A DNA stretch of 64,000 nucleotides from JAUIJL01 sp965366625 (lineage in GTDB: Bacteria; Acidobacteriota; Thermoanaerobaculia; Multivoradales; J023): the NCBI GenBank assembly GCA_965366625.1, contig CBDUGP010000010.1, positions 62,001 to 126,000 of the forward strand, given 5' to 3'. The translations under genes were made by a program, and so were the position numbers. This document shows, piece by piece, positions 7,886 through 16,259 of this stretch; position 1 is the stretch's first letter; every line of letters begins with the position of its first letter. The notes beneath the pieces were generated by a model that saw only the letters and a program-made list of their open reading frames with translations, did not search any database and was not told the origin of the DNA.

Positions 7886-8558
7886 CCACACCCACCCAGT
7901 CTTCAAAAACGCGTCCGGCTTCTTGCATGACCTCACCGTCCGTGCGGCCGGATCGTTTGAGCACCTTGAAGCTGTGGTCGGCGGCCGCCAGGATGTGAAG
8001 GGTTGCGTGTGGACCGAGACTTTCGCAAACCGGTTTCAGCAGATCTAGTTCGGCCAGCTTGTCGCGATCCCCGCTGAGGAAGAGCAGCGGGATCTCGATG
8101 TGTCGTAGGTGATCGGCCCGCGATGTCGACGGCCTGCCCGACGGATGCAGCGGAAACGCAAACAACACCAAGCCTTGGACTCCAGGCAGGGGATCTTGCG
8201 CTTGGGCGGCGGTGGTCATTCGCCCGCCCATGGACCGCCCACCGGCCAGACGGGGCAGCTCCGGAGCGAGTTCCGACGCCCTTTGATTGGCTGCTCGCAC
8301 GGTGGCTTGGAGCAGCTCCGGCCGATCCGGACGCCGGGAGCCCTGCTCCATGTAAGGGAATTGATATCGCAGGGTGGCAGTCTTCCTGAGCGCCAGCTCC
8401 TCGACAACCGCTTCCATGCTCGGGTGTTGCATTCCGGCACCCGCTCCATGGGCCAGGATCAGCAGACGGTCCGCTCGGGGTGGTCGACGCAACAGCCCGG
8501 ACACCGTCACCCGGCGATCACTACCCCCCTGCACTTCGATCGAAATCTGCTCGTCCAT
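7863..8558 (-). CDS. Alpha/beta hydrolase (KANL3/Tex30-like)
   Basis: 231 aa from the ATG ending at 8558, behind AGGAGA. LLILAHGAGAGMQHPSM holds the oxyanion HGAGAG segment, GGRSMGGRM is the nucleophile elbow with the catalytic Ser, LFLSGDRDKL carries the likely acid and AADHSF the catalytic His. The organisation fits the small dienelactone-hydrolase-like KANL3/Tex30 group; the substrate is unknown. The gene is convergent with hemW and overlaps its end. A MITE-like repeat begins 17 bp upstream of the start codon, so any promoter must be inside or beyond that element. Confidence 0.85.
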   Translation of the reverse strand: MDEQISIEVQGGSDRRVTVSGLLRRPPRADRLLILAHGAGAGMQHPSMEAVVEELALRKTATLRYQFPYMEQGSRRPDRPELLQATVRAANQRASELAPELPRLAGGRSMGGRMTTAAQAQDPLPGVQGLVLFAFPLHPSGRPSTSRADHLRHIEIPLLFLSGDRDKLAELDLLKPVCESLGPHATLHILAAADHSFKVLKRSGRTDGEVMQEAGRVFEDWVGVATRDALD

Positions 8559-8574
8559 CCCTGGCTCTCCTAAC

Positions 8575-8788
8575 TAGGGCCCATCCAGAAATGGATTCCG
8601 GTGGGTCGGCGCGGCGCCCTGCGCGCGTCGCTCCGAACTCGCGCCACCGCTGCGCTGCCGTCGCAAACTACTGATGCGTAAGATCTTAATCCGATCCATA
8701 TGCCGTGTCGCTCAGACACGCTCGCTTTCCGTGCTCAGAGCGCCGCGCCTTCCAGACCTTCGAAAAGGCCAAAACTGGACGGGCCCTA
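8575..8788. mobile_element. MITE-like repeat, copy 1
   Basis: 214-bp element whose ends are imperfect terminal inverted repeats: the left end TAGGGCCCATCCAGAAATGG matches the reverse complement of the right end at 16 of 20 positions. A second copy lies at 52384-52598, about 90% identical by eye over its full length and bounded at the same bases. Inside are a GTGTC-GCTCA-GACAC hairpin, the palindrome AAGATCTT and GC-rich inverted repeats. It encodes no plausible protein. A non-autonomous transposable element is the simplest reading; the mobilising transposase is not in the window. It fills most of the gap upstream of the hydrolase gene. The remaining 255 bp up to 9043 hold no gene I can support. 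Confidence 0.8.
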
Positions 8789-9043
8789 ACTCATGTCCAA
8801 ACAGGCTCTTTTTTGTCACTGAACCGCGCCATTGTGTCATTTTTTGCGACCCCAGCTCGCCGCGCCCTGCCGAAAGGATAGGTGAACAGCCATCCTCGGC
8901 TCAAGGGAAAGCCGGCATCTATGTTGAATATAGAATCATGTGCATAATTAACTCCAATGGATCCCGTGGGCCCGCTGCGAAACCACGATGGGATTCGCCG
9001 CTGGTGAAATTCGCCGCTGAATGGACTAGAGGAGCTGCCGTAG

Positions 9044-10807
9044 ATGAAAAGCCCAGCGCTGGCCAAGAAAATCCCGAGCCGTGTGGACCGATGGAGCCGA
9101 GCCCGACTGAATAAGGCGGTCGGCACGGCCGGGCCACGACCGGGCCACGGGTCGAGTCAGGGCGGAATGCCGAGGGGTCTCTTCGCCGAAAAGCCGACCA
9201 TGGTCGGCGGATCGACGACCGCAGCCGCCGGCCCGTCCAAAGCTCTACCCTCTCCTCCTTCGGCGGCGATCATCGCCCTGACCCGGCTCGGTTTCGGCCC
9301 GTCACCCTCGGCTCTGGCCGACTTTCAAGCGCTCGGCGCCACCGACGCCCAACGATTTCAGGCCTATATCGACCAACAGCTAAACCCCGCCGGCATCGAC
9401 GACAGCGCGGCGGACGCTCGGGTGGCTCAATCGGGTTTCGAAACACTGGGCAAGAACGTGCTGCAGCTTTGGACCGAGCATTTGATGTCCGCGGATTGGG
9501 AAATCGTCATGCAGCCCTTGTGGGAGACCACCCAGGCGACTTGGTTGCGGGCAGTGCACTCCAAGCGTCAGCTTTTCGAGCTGATGACCGACTTCTGGCA
9601 CAACCACTTCAACGTTTATGCCGACGACGTACCCTTCGGCCCGGTTTGGGTACACACCGACCGCGACGCCATCCGCGCCCACGCCCTCGGCAATTTCCGT
9701 GAAATGGTGGAAGCCGTGACCCGCACCCCGGCCATGCTCTTCTACCTCGACAACGCCTTTAACTCGGCGGAAGACGCCAACGAGAATTACGCCCGTGAGC
9801 TGTTGGAACTACACATCTTGGGCTCTGAGGCCTACTACGGCTCGATCGATCCGGCCAATGTGCCCACGGACGGCAATGGCGTGCCCATGGGTTATACGGA
9901 AGCAGACGTCATCGAGGTCGCCCGCTGCCTCACAGGCTGGACGGTCAACTCGGATTGGGTCCATTGGGAATTCGGCCAGACCGGCGAGTTCATGTACCAC
10001 GCTCCCTGGCACGACACCGACGCCAAACAGGTCGTCGGCCTGCAGATTCCCGCCGATCAAGGCGACCAACAGGACGCTCGCGACATGCTCGATTGGCTGT
10101 GCGCCCATCCTGCGACGGCTCGATTCGTGGCCGGCAAGATCTGCCGCCGGGTGATGGCCGACTTTCCACCCCTGGAGGTCTTGGACGCCGCGGCGGCGAC
10201 CTTCCTGGCCAATGTCGACGCCCCGGACCAAATCGCCCAAACCCTGCGCACGATCCTGGAGCATCCACTCTTTTTGCAGACCTGGGCCGATAAGGTCAAA
10301 CGACCCTTTGAAATAGCGGCTTCCATGCTGCGCGGCGCGTCTTTCGACCTGCCCTTCGTGCTCGGCAACGACAACGCCGCCAACCTCACGGGATGGTTCC
10401 TCTGGGAGTATTACCAAACCGGCCAACCTCTCTTCGGTTGGCATCCCCCCAACGGTTATCCCGATTCGAAATTCGCCTGGAATACCACCTCACCGCGGGT
10501 GATGACTTGGCGCATCGCCAATATGTTGGTGTCGATTTGGGACGAGCAAGCGGACGACTACTACTTCGATTTGCTGAGCCGCACCCCTGCTTCGAGCCGG
10601 ACCGCCGAAGAAATCGTCGACTTTTGGAGCGTGGAAATTCTCGGCAGAGGTTTGCCGGCCGCCGAGCGCGGTCCCTTGGTGAGCTTCATGGCCCAGGACA
10701 CACCTGCCGACGAGGACTTGCCCCTCGGAAGTGATTGGCAGGTCGATGAGCGATTGCGCGCCTTGGTGGCCTTGATTCTCATGTGCCCAACTTTCCTGTG
10801 GAAGTAA
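9044..10807 (+). CDS. DUF1800 domain-containing protein
   Basis: 587 aa from ATG 9044 with GGAG about 10 nt upstream. After a basic, Pro/Gly-rich N-terminal 70 residues the DUF1800 domain begins at AIIALTRLGFGPSPSAL and continues with the family hallmarks MTDFWHNHFNVY, NENYARELLELHILG, DVIEVARCLTGWTVN and PLFGWHPPNGYP. The biochemical function of DUF1800 is unknown; it is almost always paired with DUF1501, as here 111 bp downstream. No standard signal peptide is obvious. The N-terminal stretch is unlike its surroundings in composition and may not all be structured. Confidence 0.9.
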   Translation: MKSPALAKKIPSRVDRWSRARLNKAVGTAGPRPGHGSSQGGMPRGLFAEKPTMVGGSTTAAAGPSKALPSPPSAAIIALTRLGFGPSPSALADFQALGATDAQRFQAYIDQQLNPAGIDDSAADARVAQSGFETLGKNVLQLWTEHLMSADWEIVMQPLWETTQATWLRAVHSKRQLFELMTDFWHNHFNVYADDVPFGPVWVHTDRDAIRAHALGNFREMVEAVTRTPAMLFYLDNAFNSAEDANENYARELLELHILGSEAYYGSIDPANVPTDGNGVPMGYTEADVIEVARCLTGWTVNSDWVHWEFGQTGEFMYHAPWHDTDAKQVVGLQIPADQGDQQDARDMLDWLCAHPATARFVAGKICRRVMADFPPLEVLDAAAATFLANVDAPDQIAQTLRTILEHPLFLQTWADKVKRPFEIAASMLRGASFDLPFVLGNDNAANLTGWFLWEYYQTGQPLFGWHPPNGYPDSKFAWNTTSPRVMTWRIANMLVSIWDEQADDYYFDLLSRTPASSRTAEEIVDFWSVEILGRGLPAAERGPLVSFMAQDTPADEDLPLGSDWQVDERLRALVALILMCPTFLWK

Positions 10808-10918
10808 GGCGGCTCCGGATCGAGTACCCGAGCCTTCGAGTCGATCGACCGGCGCCGATCTCACCTCTCAGCCATTCATTCTCGCTACAACTTCCCGAGC
10901 TTCCTACGGAGATTTGCC

Positions 10919-12265
10919 ATGTTTCAATCCACTCGCCGCGGATTCTTGGTCGGCTGTTCAGCCGCCATCGCCGGATATGCAGGTTCCAGATTCAATACCG
11001 TCGCCTTCGGGGATCCCGACGAAAACCAAGAGATCCTGATCGTCGTTTTCCTACGCGGAGGCATGGACGGATTGAACCTGATTCCGCCCATCGACGGTCC
11101 AGATCGAGGCCACTACGTCAGCGCCCGGCCTTCCCTGGCCATTCCGACCTCAGGAGCCGGCGCGGCGCTGCCCCTCGACGCCCAATTCGGTCTGCATCCC
11201 TCCGCCGCTCCCCTCTTGGACATCTACCAAAGCAACAAGCTTTCGATCGTGCAAGCGGTGGGCATGAGCACGGTGGTCAACAAATCCCACTTCGACGCCA
11301 TGCAATTCGTCGAGTTGGGAACTCCCGGTGAGAAGACCATGACCACCGGTTGGCTCACCCGGCACTTGGCCTCGGCCTCAAACCTGCCGTCGAATATGAT
11401 CATGCCGTCCTTGGCGGTGGGTGAGCTGCAACCGGTTTCTTTGGCGGGTCATACGGAAACCGTCAACATGTCCAACCCGGAGTATTTCAACATCTCCAAC
11501 GGCCCCTGGGCGTGGCGCTCCGAGCAGAAGGCCACTTTGCGCCAAATGTTCGAAGGGGATTCCAGCTGGCTGCACGGCGGTGGGGTCCAAGCCCTGAATG
11601 CCGTCGACATCATCGAAGGAGCGGTGACAGGCACCTACACGCCGGCGAACGGTGCGTCGTACCCAGAGACGTCCTTCGGCGATCACCTCAAGGTGCTGGC
11701 CCAGATGATCAAGCTCGGCATGGGGCTGCAAGTCGCCACGGTCGACGTGGGCGGTTGGGATACCCATGAAAGCCAAGGTGAGGGCTCCGGCGGTTATTTT
11801 TCCGACATGGTGACCGACCTCGCGGCCGGACTGGCGGCCTTCTACACCGACCTCGATGGCTCCGGAGCCAACAACTACACCAATCGCGTAACCCTGGTAG
11901 CCCAGAGTGAATTCGGCCGCGAGGTCCACGAAAACAACGACGTCGGCACCGAGCACGGCTACGGCAACCAAATGTTGGTGCTTTCGGGCAACGCGGTCGG
12001 CGGGCTGCACGGCCAGTGGCCTGGACTGGCCCCGGGCCAGCTCGTGGACGGCACCGACCTGGCGGTGACCACCGACTATCGCCAAGTGCTGTCGGAAATC
12101 TTGATCCGCCGGATGTGCAATACCAACCTCGACACGATTTTCCCCGGCTACAACGGATACTCGCCCCTCGGTATCGTGCAAGGCGTGGACCTTCCCTTCC
12201 CTGCGGTCTTCAACGATGGATTCGAATCCGGCGACCTCGGGGCTTGGTCCAGCTCGGTCGGTTGA
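10919..12265 (+). CDS. DUF1501 protein with Tat-like signal and C-terminal tag
   Basis: 448 aa from ATG 10919 (CGGAG about 6 nt upstream). The start TRRGFLVGCSAAIAGYAG resembles a twin-arginine signal. The DUF1501 domain follows (VVFLRGGMDGLNLIPP, VGGWDTHESQG, EFGREVHENN, GTEHGYGNQMLVL), a fold related to the alkaline phosphatase/sulfatase superfamily. The protein ends with VFNDGFESGDLGAWSSSVG, a short tag after a hydrophobic linker that I know from the C-termini of many secreted proteins in Acidobacteriota and some proteobacteria; its purpose is not established. It probably works with the DUF1800 protein in the envelope. A terminator lies about 55 bp downstream. Confidence 0.9.
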   Translation: MFQSTRRGFLVGCSAAIAGYAGSRFNTVAFGDPDENQEILIVVFLRGGMDGLNLIPPIDGPDRGHYVSARPSLAIPTSGAGAALPLDAQFGLHPSAAPLLDIYQSNKLSIVQAVGMSTVVNKSHFDAMQFVELGTPGEKTMTTGWLTRHLASASNLPSNMIMPSLAVGELQPVSLAGHTETVNMSNPEYFNISNGPWAWRSEQKATLRQMFEGDSSWLHGGGVQALNAVDIIEGAVTGTYTPANGASYPETSFGDHLKVLAQMIKLGMGLQVATVDVGGWDTHESQGEGSGGYFSDMVTDLAAGLAAFYTDLDGSGANNYTNRVTLVAQSEFGREVHENNDVGTEHGYGNQMLVLSGNAVGGLHGQWPGLAPGQLVDGTDLAVTTDYRQVLSEILIRRMCNTNLDTIFPGYNGYSPLGIVQGVDLPFPAVFNDGFESGDLGAWSSSVG

Positions 12266-12319
12266 GACCCGTCGGCCAATACATCTTGGATCTCAGGCGA
12301 GCAGCATGCTGCTCTGCAG

Positions 12320-12345
12320 GCGGGGACGCTCCCCGCCATTTTTTG
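12320..12345 (+). terminator. Intrinsic terminator after the DUF1800/DUF1501 pair
   Basis: Perfect 8-bp stem GGCGGGGA / TCCCCGCC with a CGC loop, followed by an A and six T residues. It is a textbook rho-independent terminator 54 bp after the DUF1501 stop. Confidence 0.88.
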
Positions 12346-12410
12346 TCTTCTGGCCGTTTCGGCTCTGACTCGAGTCGTGGCGGGCCGGCGCTTCCGATAA
12401 CATCCCTGTC

Positions 12411-14177
12411 ATGATCCCAGATCACACCCTCATCGGACGCCTCGACGGCGGAGTCGTCGTCGATCCTTTTGCCGAGCCGTCTCGCTCCTACCGGCTACCC
12501 CGATCCGTCGACGCTGACGACGGCAGTTGGATCGGTCTGCGATTGGATCGGGGCGGCACGATCCTCGAAGCCGAGTCCATCGCCAGGGCGGGCAGCGCCT
12601 TGGCCCATCTCTATGGTTTGGCAGAGCAGATCGGCATCTCCCCACTGCACCCGCCGACGGCGGTCTCAGAAGCGGAAAAGTGGACCGAGGCTCCGGGAAT
12701 CAACGACACTCAGCTCGAAGACCTCCGGCACCTGCCCTTCATCACCGTCGATGAGGTCACCTCCAAGGACCTGGACCAAGCACTCTTCGTCGAGCGTCTC
12801 GAAGCCGGCTTTAGGGTTTGGTACGCCATCGCCGACGCCGCCCACTTCGTGCGCCCGGGCTCGGCCCTGATGCAAGAGGCCTTACGCCGAGGGGCCACTT
12901 ACTACATGCCCGGCTTGGTGCTGCCGATGCTGCCGCCGATGATGAGCGAAGGCATCGTTTCCCTGAATCCACGGGTCGACCGGCGGGCCCTGGTCTTTCG
13001 AATCGATCTGGATGGCGACGGCTCAACCCTCGAATGTCGAATCTTGCGAGCCCGAATCCATTGCCAGGTCAAGACGTCCTATGACGCGGTCCAGGGCTAC
13101 TACGACGGCGGGCCGGTACCCGGAGTCGAAGACGATCTGGAACTCGAGAAAAAACTCGCGAATGGCCTCGACGCCTTGGCAGAAGTCGGCCAAGCGAGGA
13201 TGCGATTGGCGGAGATGCGACACACGGTCAGGGTCCGTCGACGGGAGCTGAAGGTAACCCTCGACGGCAAAGACGACCTGGGTTTCGTGGCCATGGACGA
13301 CCCGCGGCTCGAATCCGAACTTTTCAACGAGCAAATTTCCCTGCTGGCCAACGTCGAAGGAGCCAAGCTGCTGGCCCGCTCGGCCCCGGGGCTCGACTCC
13401 GTGCAGCCCATCTTTCGCTTTCACCAGCCTCCGGATCCCTTCCGTCTGGAACGGCTTCGCGGCCGCTTGCAGGCGTTTGCCCGCCGCCATCGGCTGCCCG
13501 CTGACACCTGGCAGTGGGATCCACCCAGACAAAGCCTGGCGAGCTTCATCGCCGGCTTGCCCCAGGACGGTGAGCAAGAGCGGCTCAGCCGCGCGATCCA
13601 TCGCCAAGCGTTGATGGCCGGTGGCCGCTCTGGTTTCGACATCGCCCCGGGCATCCACCATGGTGTCGGCGCCCAGGCCTATGCGCGCTTTACCGCGCCG
13701 ATGCGCGAGGTGGTGGGCATCTTCGTGCACAAAGAAACCTGGGAGTTGCTCGGCGAGGAAACTTCTCCCCCCGACGACCAAGACGAAGCTCTAAGGCAGC
13801 AAATCGTCGACGCGGCCAATCGATCACGGAATTTGCAACGGCGCCTCGATTCCGAGGTCAACCGCCGGGTCATCGACCAGCTATTCGCCAAACCCAAGGC
13901 CCAGCTGGGAGCTTCCGGCTACGGAGCGACCGTGATGGGCATTTCGCGAGGCAAGCTGCACTTGCAGCTCGACGAGATTCCGATCGATGTCAAAGTCTAT
14001 ATTCCTCACCTCGAGGAGCAATTGGGCCACCGTCTGCGCCCGGGGCGAGACGGTGTCACCCTACGCCGAGCCAAAGGCGGTCAAACCGAATGGACCCTGG
14101 GCGATGCGGTGCGGGTGCGCTCGGCGGGCAAGGATACCGACAAAGACCGCTGGCGATTGGCCGTGGACTCCGCCTAG
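12411..14177 (+). CDS. RNB-domain exoribonuclease (RNase II/R family)
   Basis: 588 aa from ATG 12411. The RNB catalytic domain starts near residue 100: FITVDEVTSKDLDQALF aligns with the metal-binding loop of E. coli RNase II. Three of the four aspartates are kept and the position of Asp210 is Gln, as in a DLDQA subgroup of bacterial RNB proteins. AIADAAHFVRPGS, YYMPGLVLPMLP and SEGIVSLNP are further RNB landmarks; RFTAPMRE near residue 425 is the RNA-end clamp. Cold-shock domains are not obvious at the N-terminus, and the C-terminal 100 residues form an S1-like beta region. It should degrade RNA processively 3' to 5'. Confidence 0.87.
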   Translation: MIPDHTLIGRLDGGVVVDPFAEPSRSYRLPRSVDADDGSWIGLRLDRGGTILEAESIARAGSALAHLYGLAEQIGISPLHPPTAVSEAEKWTEAPGINDTQLEDLRHLPFITVDEVTSKDLDQALFVERLEAGFRVWYAIADAAHFVRPGSALMQEALRRGATYYMPGLVLPMLPPMMSEGIVSLNPRVDRRALVFRIDLDGDGSTLECRILRARIHCQVKTSYDAVQGYYDGGPVPGVEDDLELEKKLANGLDALAEVGQARMRLAEMRHTVRVRRRELKVTLDGKDDLGFVAMDDPRLESELFNEQISLLANVEGAKLLARSAPGLDSVQPIFRFHQPPDPFRLERLRGRLQAFARRHRLPADTWQWDPPRQSLASFIAGLPQDGEQERLSRAIHRQALMAGGRSGFDIAPGIHHGVGAQAYARFTAPMREVVGIFVHKETWELLGEETSPPDDQDEALRQQIVDAANRSRNLQRRLDSEVNRRVIDQLFAKPKAQLGASGYGATVMGISRGKLHLQLDEIPIDVKVYIPHLEEQLGHRLRPGRDGVTLRRAKGGQTEWTLGDAVRVRSAGKDTDKDRWRLAVDSA

Positions 14178-14344
14178 CAACCCGGTAGCGTCTCGCGTTC
14201 TGACGGAACGAGCTGCTAATATCCGCTCAGCCGGTTTGCATCCTGAACATTGCAGAGTTCCCGAGAACGGGCCGCGCCGGACCTGTTTCGAGCTGTGCTT
14301 GCTTGCAAAAACAATCAATAGCCACAAGACCCGAGGAGAATTTC

Positions 14345-14908
14345 ATGTATCGCACCCTCGCCATGCTCTACAGCGGCGGCCACAAAGGCGCCGAGGCCGA
14401 GTTCGGTCGCTGCGCCGAAGAATTCGGCGTGCCCGAGGTCACCCTTTCCTACGAAGGCCACAAGATGGAGAGGGAACAGGGAATCCGGATCTTGTCCAAG
14501 GAAGAGCTGGCCAAAGGCGATGTTTCGATGGCCATCGTTTCCAAGCACATGGGTCGCTCCTATTCGAGCGTCGAATCGATCCGCAAGGTCATCCAATCGA
14601 TTTTCCACATGGTCAACAGCTCCCAACACGTCTTTGCCATCGGCTGGATCCAAACCGACGATACGGTCAAAGGCGGAACGGGTTGGGCCGTGGAGCTGGC
14701 AAAATTCTTCAATCGTGAAGTCAGCGTTTACGACCAAGACCGCAAAGGTTGGTACAGCTGGATCGATCACGCCTGGCAGCTCGACGAGCCGGTCATCCCT
14801 CCAAAGGCCTTTTGTGGCACCGGTACCCGCAACCTCAGCGAAGACGGCAAAGAAGCGATCAACGAGCTGTTCAAAAGATCGTTCGCTGACTCCGACGGCA
14901 ACCAATAA
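14345..14908 (+). CDS. SLOG/Rossmann-like protein of unknown function
   Basis: 187 aa from ATG 14345 behind GAGGAGA. The N-terminus AMLYSGGHKGAEAEFGRCAE looks like the SGGxxGAE nucleotide-binding loop of SLOG-superfamily proteins (YspA/DprA-related). VFAIGWIQTDDTVKGGTGWA followed by AVELAKFF and VSVYDQDRKGWYSW resembles the second half of that fold. I do not recognise a named family. Such domains bind nucleotides or nucleotide-derived ligands in stress or conflict systems. It stands alone between an RNB nuclease and sbcDC, which gives no firm functional clue. Confidence 0.5.
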   Translation: MYRTLAMLYSGGHKGAEAEFGRCAEEFGVPEVTLSYEGHKMEREQGIRILSKEELAKGDVSMAIVSKHMGRSYSSVESIRKVIQSIFHMVNSSQHVFAIGWIQTDDTVKGGTGWAVELAKFFNREVSVYDQDRKGWYSWIDHAWQLDEPVIPPKAFCGTGTRNLSEDGKEAINELFKRSFADSDGNQ

Positions 14909-15023
14909 GACCCAGACCTACAACCCGGCGGCTGCCGAAGGCCGTGCCACGCGCGGTCATCACTAGCAGCCGCTAGGTTTCCCGCGTCGGACTCGTGTCC
15001 GCGAGATCCAGGCCCTACGATCA

Positions 15024-16259
15024 ATGCGTTTGCTGCACACCGCCGACTGGCATCTAGGTCAACGATTCCATGACCAACGGCGGGGTGACGACGAAGAACA
15101 CGCCCTCGACCAATTGCTCGAGCTGGCAGAAGAGCATCGCATCGACGCGCTGCTGCTCGCCGGCGACATCTTCGATACCGCCAATCCCGGCGCCGAAGAG
15201 CAGCGGCGGTACTACCGTTTCCTATTCAAGCTGGTGACCCAGGTAGGCGTGCCGACGGTGGTCGTCACCGGCGGCAACCACGACAGCGCCCTGCGCCTCG
15301 ACGGCCCCAAGGATCTCTTGGCGGACCTCGGCATCAGCGTGGTCGGCCGCTGGCCCCGCGACACCGAGCCCGAGCACTGCCTGGTGGAACTTAAAGACCG
15401 TCAAGCGCAGGTCCGAGCGATTTGCGCCGCAGTGCCCTACCTGCGGGACGGCGATCTACGGCTTCCGCCGATCGGCGAAACCGCGCCCCAAATCCACGCC
15501 CGTTACGCCCAAGCCCTCGAAAACCGCTACCTCCAAGTCCACCGAGCCGCCAAAGAGGCTTACCCCGATCTGCCCTTGGTGGTCATGGGTCATTGTTATG
15601 TCGACGACGCCCTGATCGGCGGCGGCGAGAGGCCCGTGCAGGTCGGCAACCTTGCCAAGGTGCGGGCCGAAGTCTTGGGTGCCGACACCGCCTATTTGGC
15701 CCTTGGCCATCTGCACCGTCCCCAACGCCTCGGCGAGCACGACCATTGGCGCTATTGCGGAAGCCTCCTGCCCACCGGTTTCGACGAGGTGGAACGACAG
15801 CGGGAGGTGCTGCGAATCGACCTAGCGGACGACGGTTCACCGGGCCGGGTCACTTCTCTACCCTTGAAACCCTTTCGCGAGTATCGGCGCCTGCACGGCA
15901 CACCCGACGAGCTGGAATCCATCATCGCCGACCTACCGTCTACGGCGAGCGATGCCCCGGTGCCTTGGGCCGAAGCCTCAGTGATTCTCCAAGGTCCAAG
16001 ACCGGGATTCGCCCAGCAGCTCGTGGATCAAGCCCGGGACCGCGGCTGGAATCTGATCTCGGTCAAACGCCACCGCAAGGCCGTGGAGAAGAGGGATCGC
16101 CCGGCTGCCGATGACGTCTTGGGGCTCAAAGAGCTGGACCCTGAAGAGGTCTTCGTCGAAAGGCATCGGCAGGAATTCGACCGGGATCCCGATGAGGAGC
16201 TGCTGACGGAATTCAGATCCCTCCTCGAGTCCGTCACCTCCGGGAGATCCTCCGAATGA
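15024..16259 (+). CDS. sbcD: SbcCD nuclease subunit D
   Basis: 411 aa. The metallophosphoesterase motifs are all visible: LLHTADWHLGQRF, LLAGDIFDTANP, VVTGGNHDSALR, VMGHCYVDD and LALGHLHRPQ. SbcD is the Mn-dependent nuclease subunit of the Mre11-Rad50-like SbcCD complex, which cuts hairpins and protein-blocked DNA ends. The C-terminal 130 residues match the capping domain of SbcD. Its stop overlaps the sbcC start by 4 nt (ATGA), the usual arrangement. Confidence 0.96.
   Translation: MRLLHTADWHLGQRFHDQRRGDDEEHALDQLLELAEEHRIDALLLAGDIFDTANPGAEEQRRYYRFLFKLVTQVGVPTVVVTGGNHDSALRLDGPKDLLADLGISVVGRWPRDTEPEHCLVELKDRQAQVRAICAAVPYLRDGDLRLPPIGETAPQIHARYAQALENRYLQVHRAAKEAYPDLPLVVMGHCYVDDALIGGGERPVQVGNLAKVRAEVLGADTAYLALGHLHRPQRLGEHDHWRYCGSLLPTGFDEVERQREVLRIDLADDGSPGRVTSLPLKPFREYRRLHGTPDELESIIADLPSTASDAPVPWAEASVILQGPRPGFAQQLVDQARDRGWNLISVKRHRKAVEKRDRPAADDVLGLKELDPEEVFVERHRQEFDRDPDEELLTEFRSLLESVTSGRSSE

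Noticed and set aside
8674..9114. Open frame running from the MITE into the DUF1800 start
   Set aside because: It begins inside the repeat and has no recognisable protein features.
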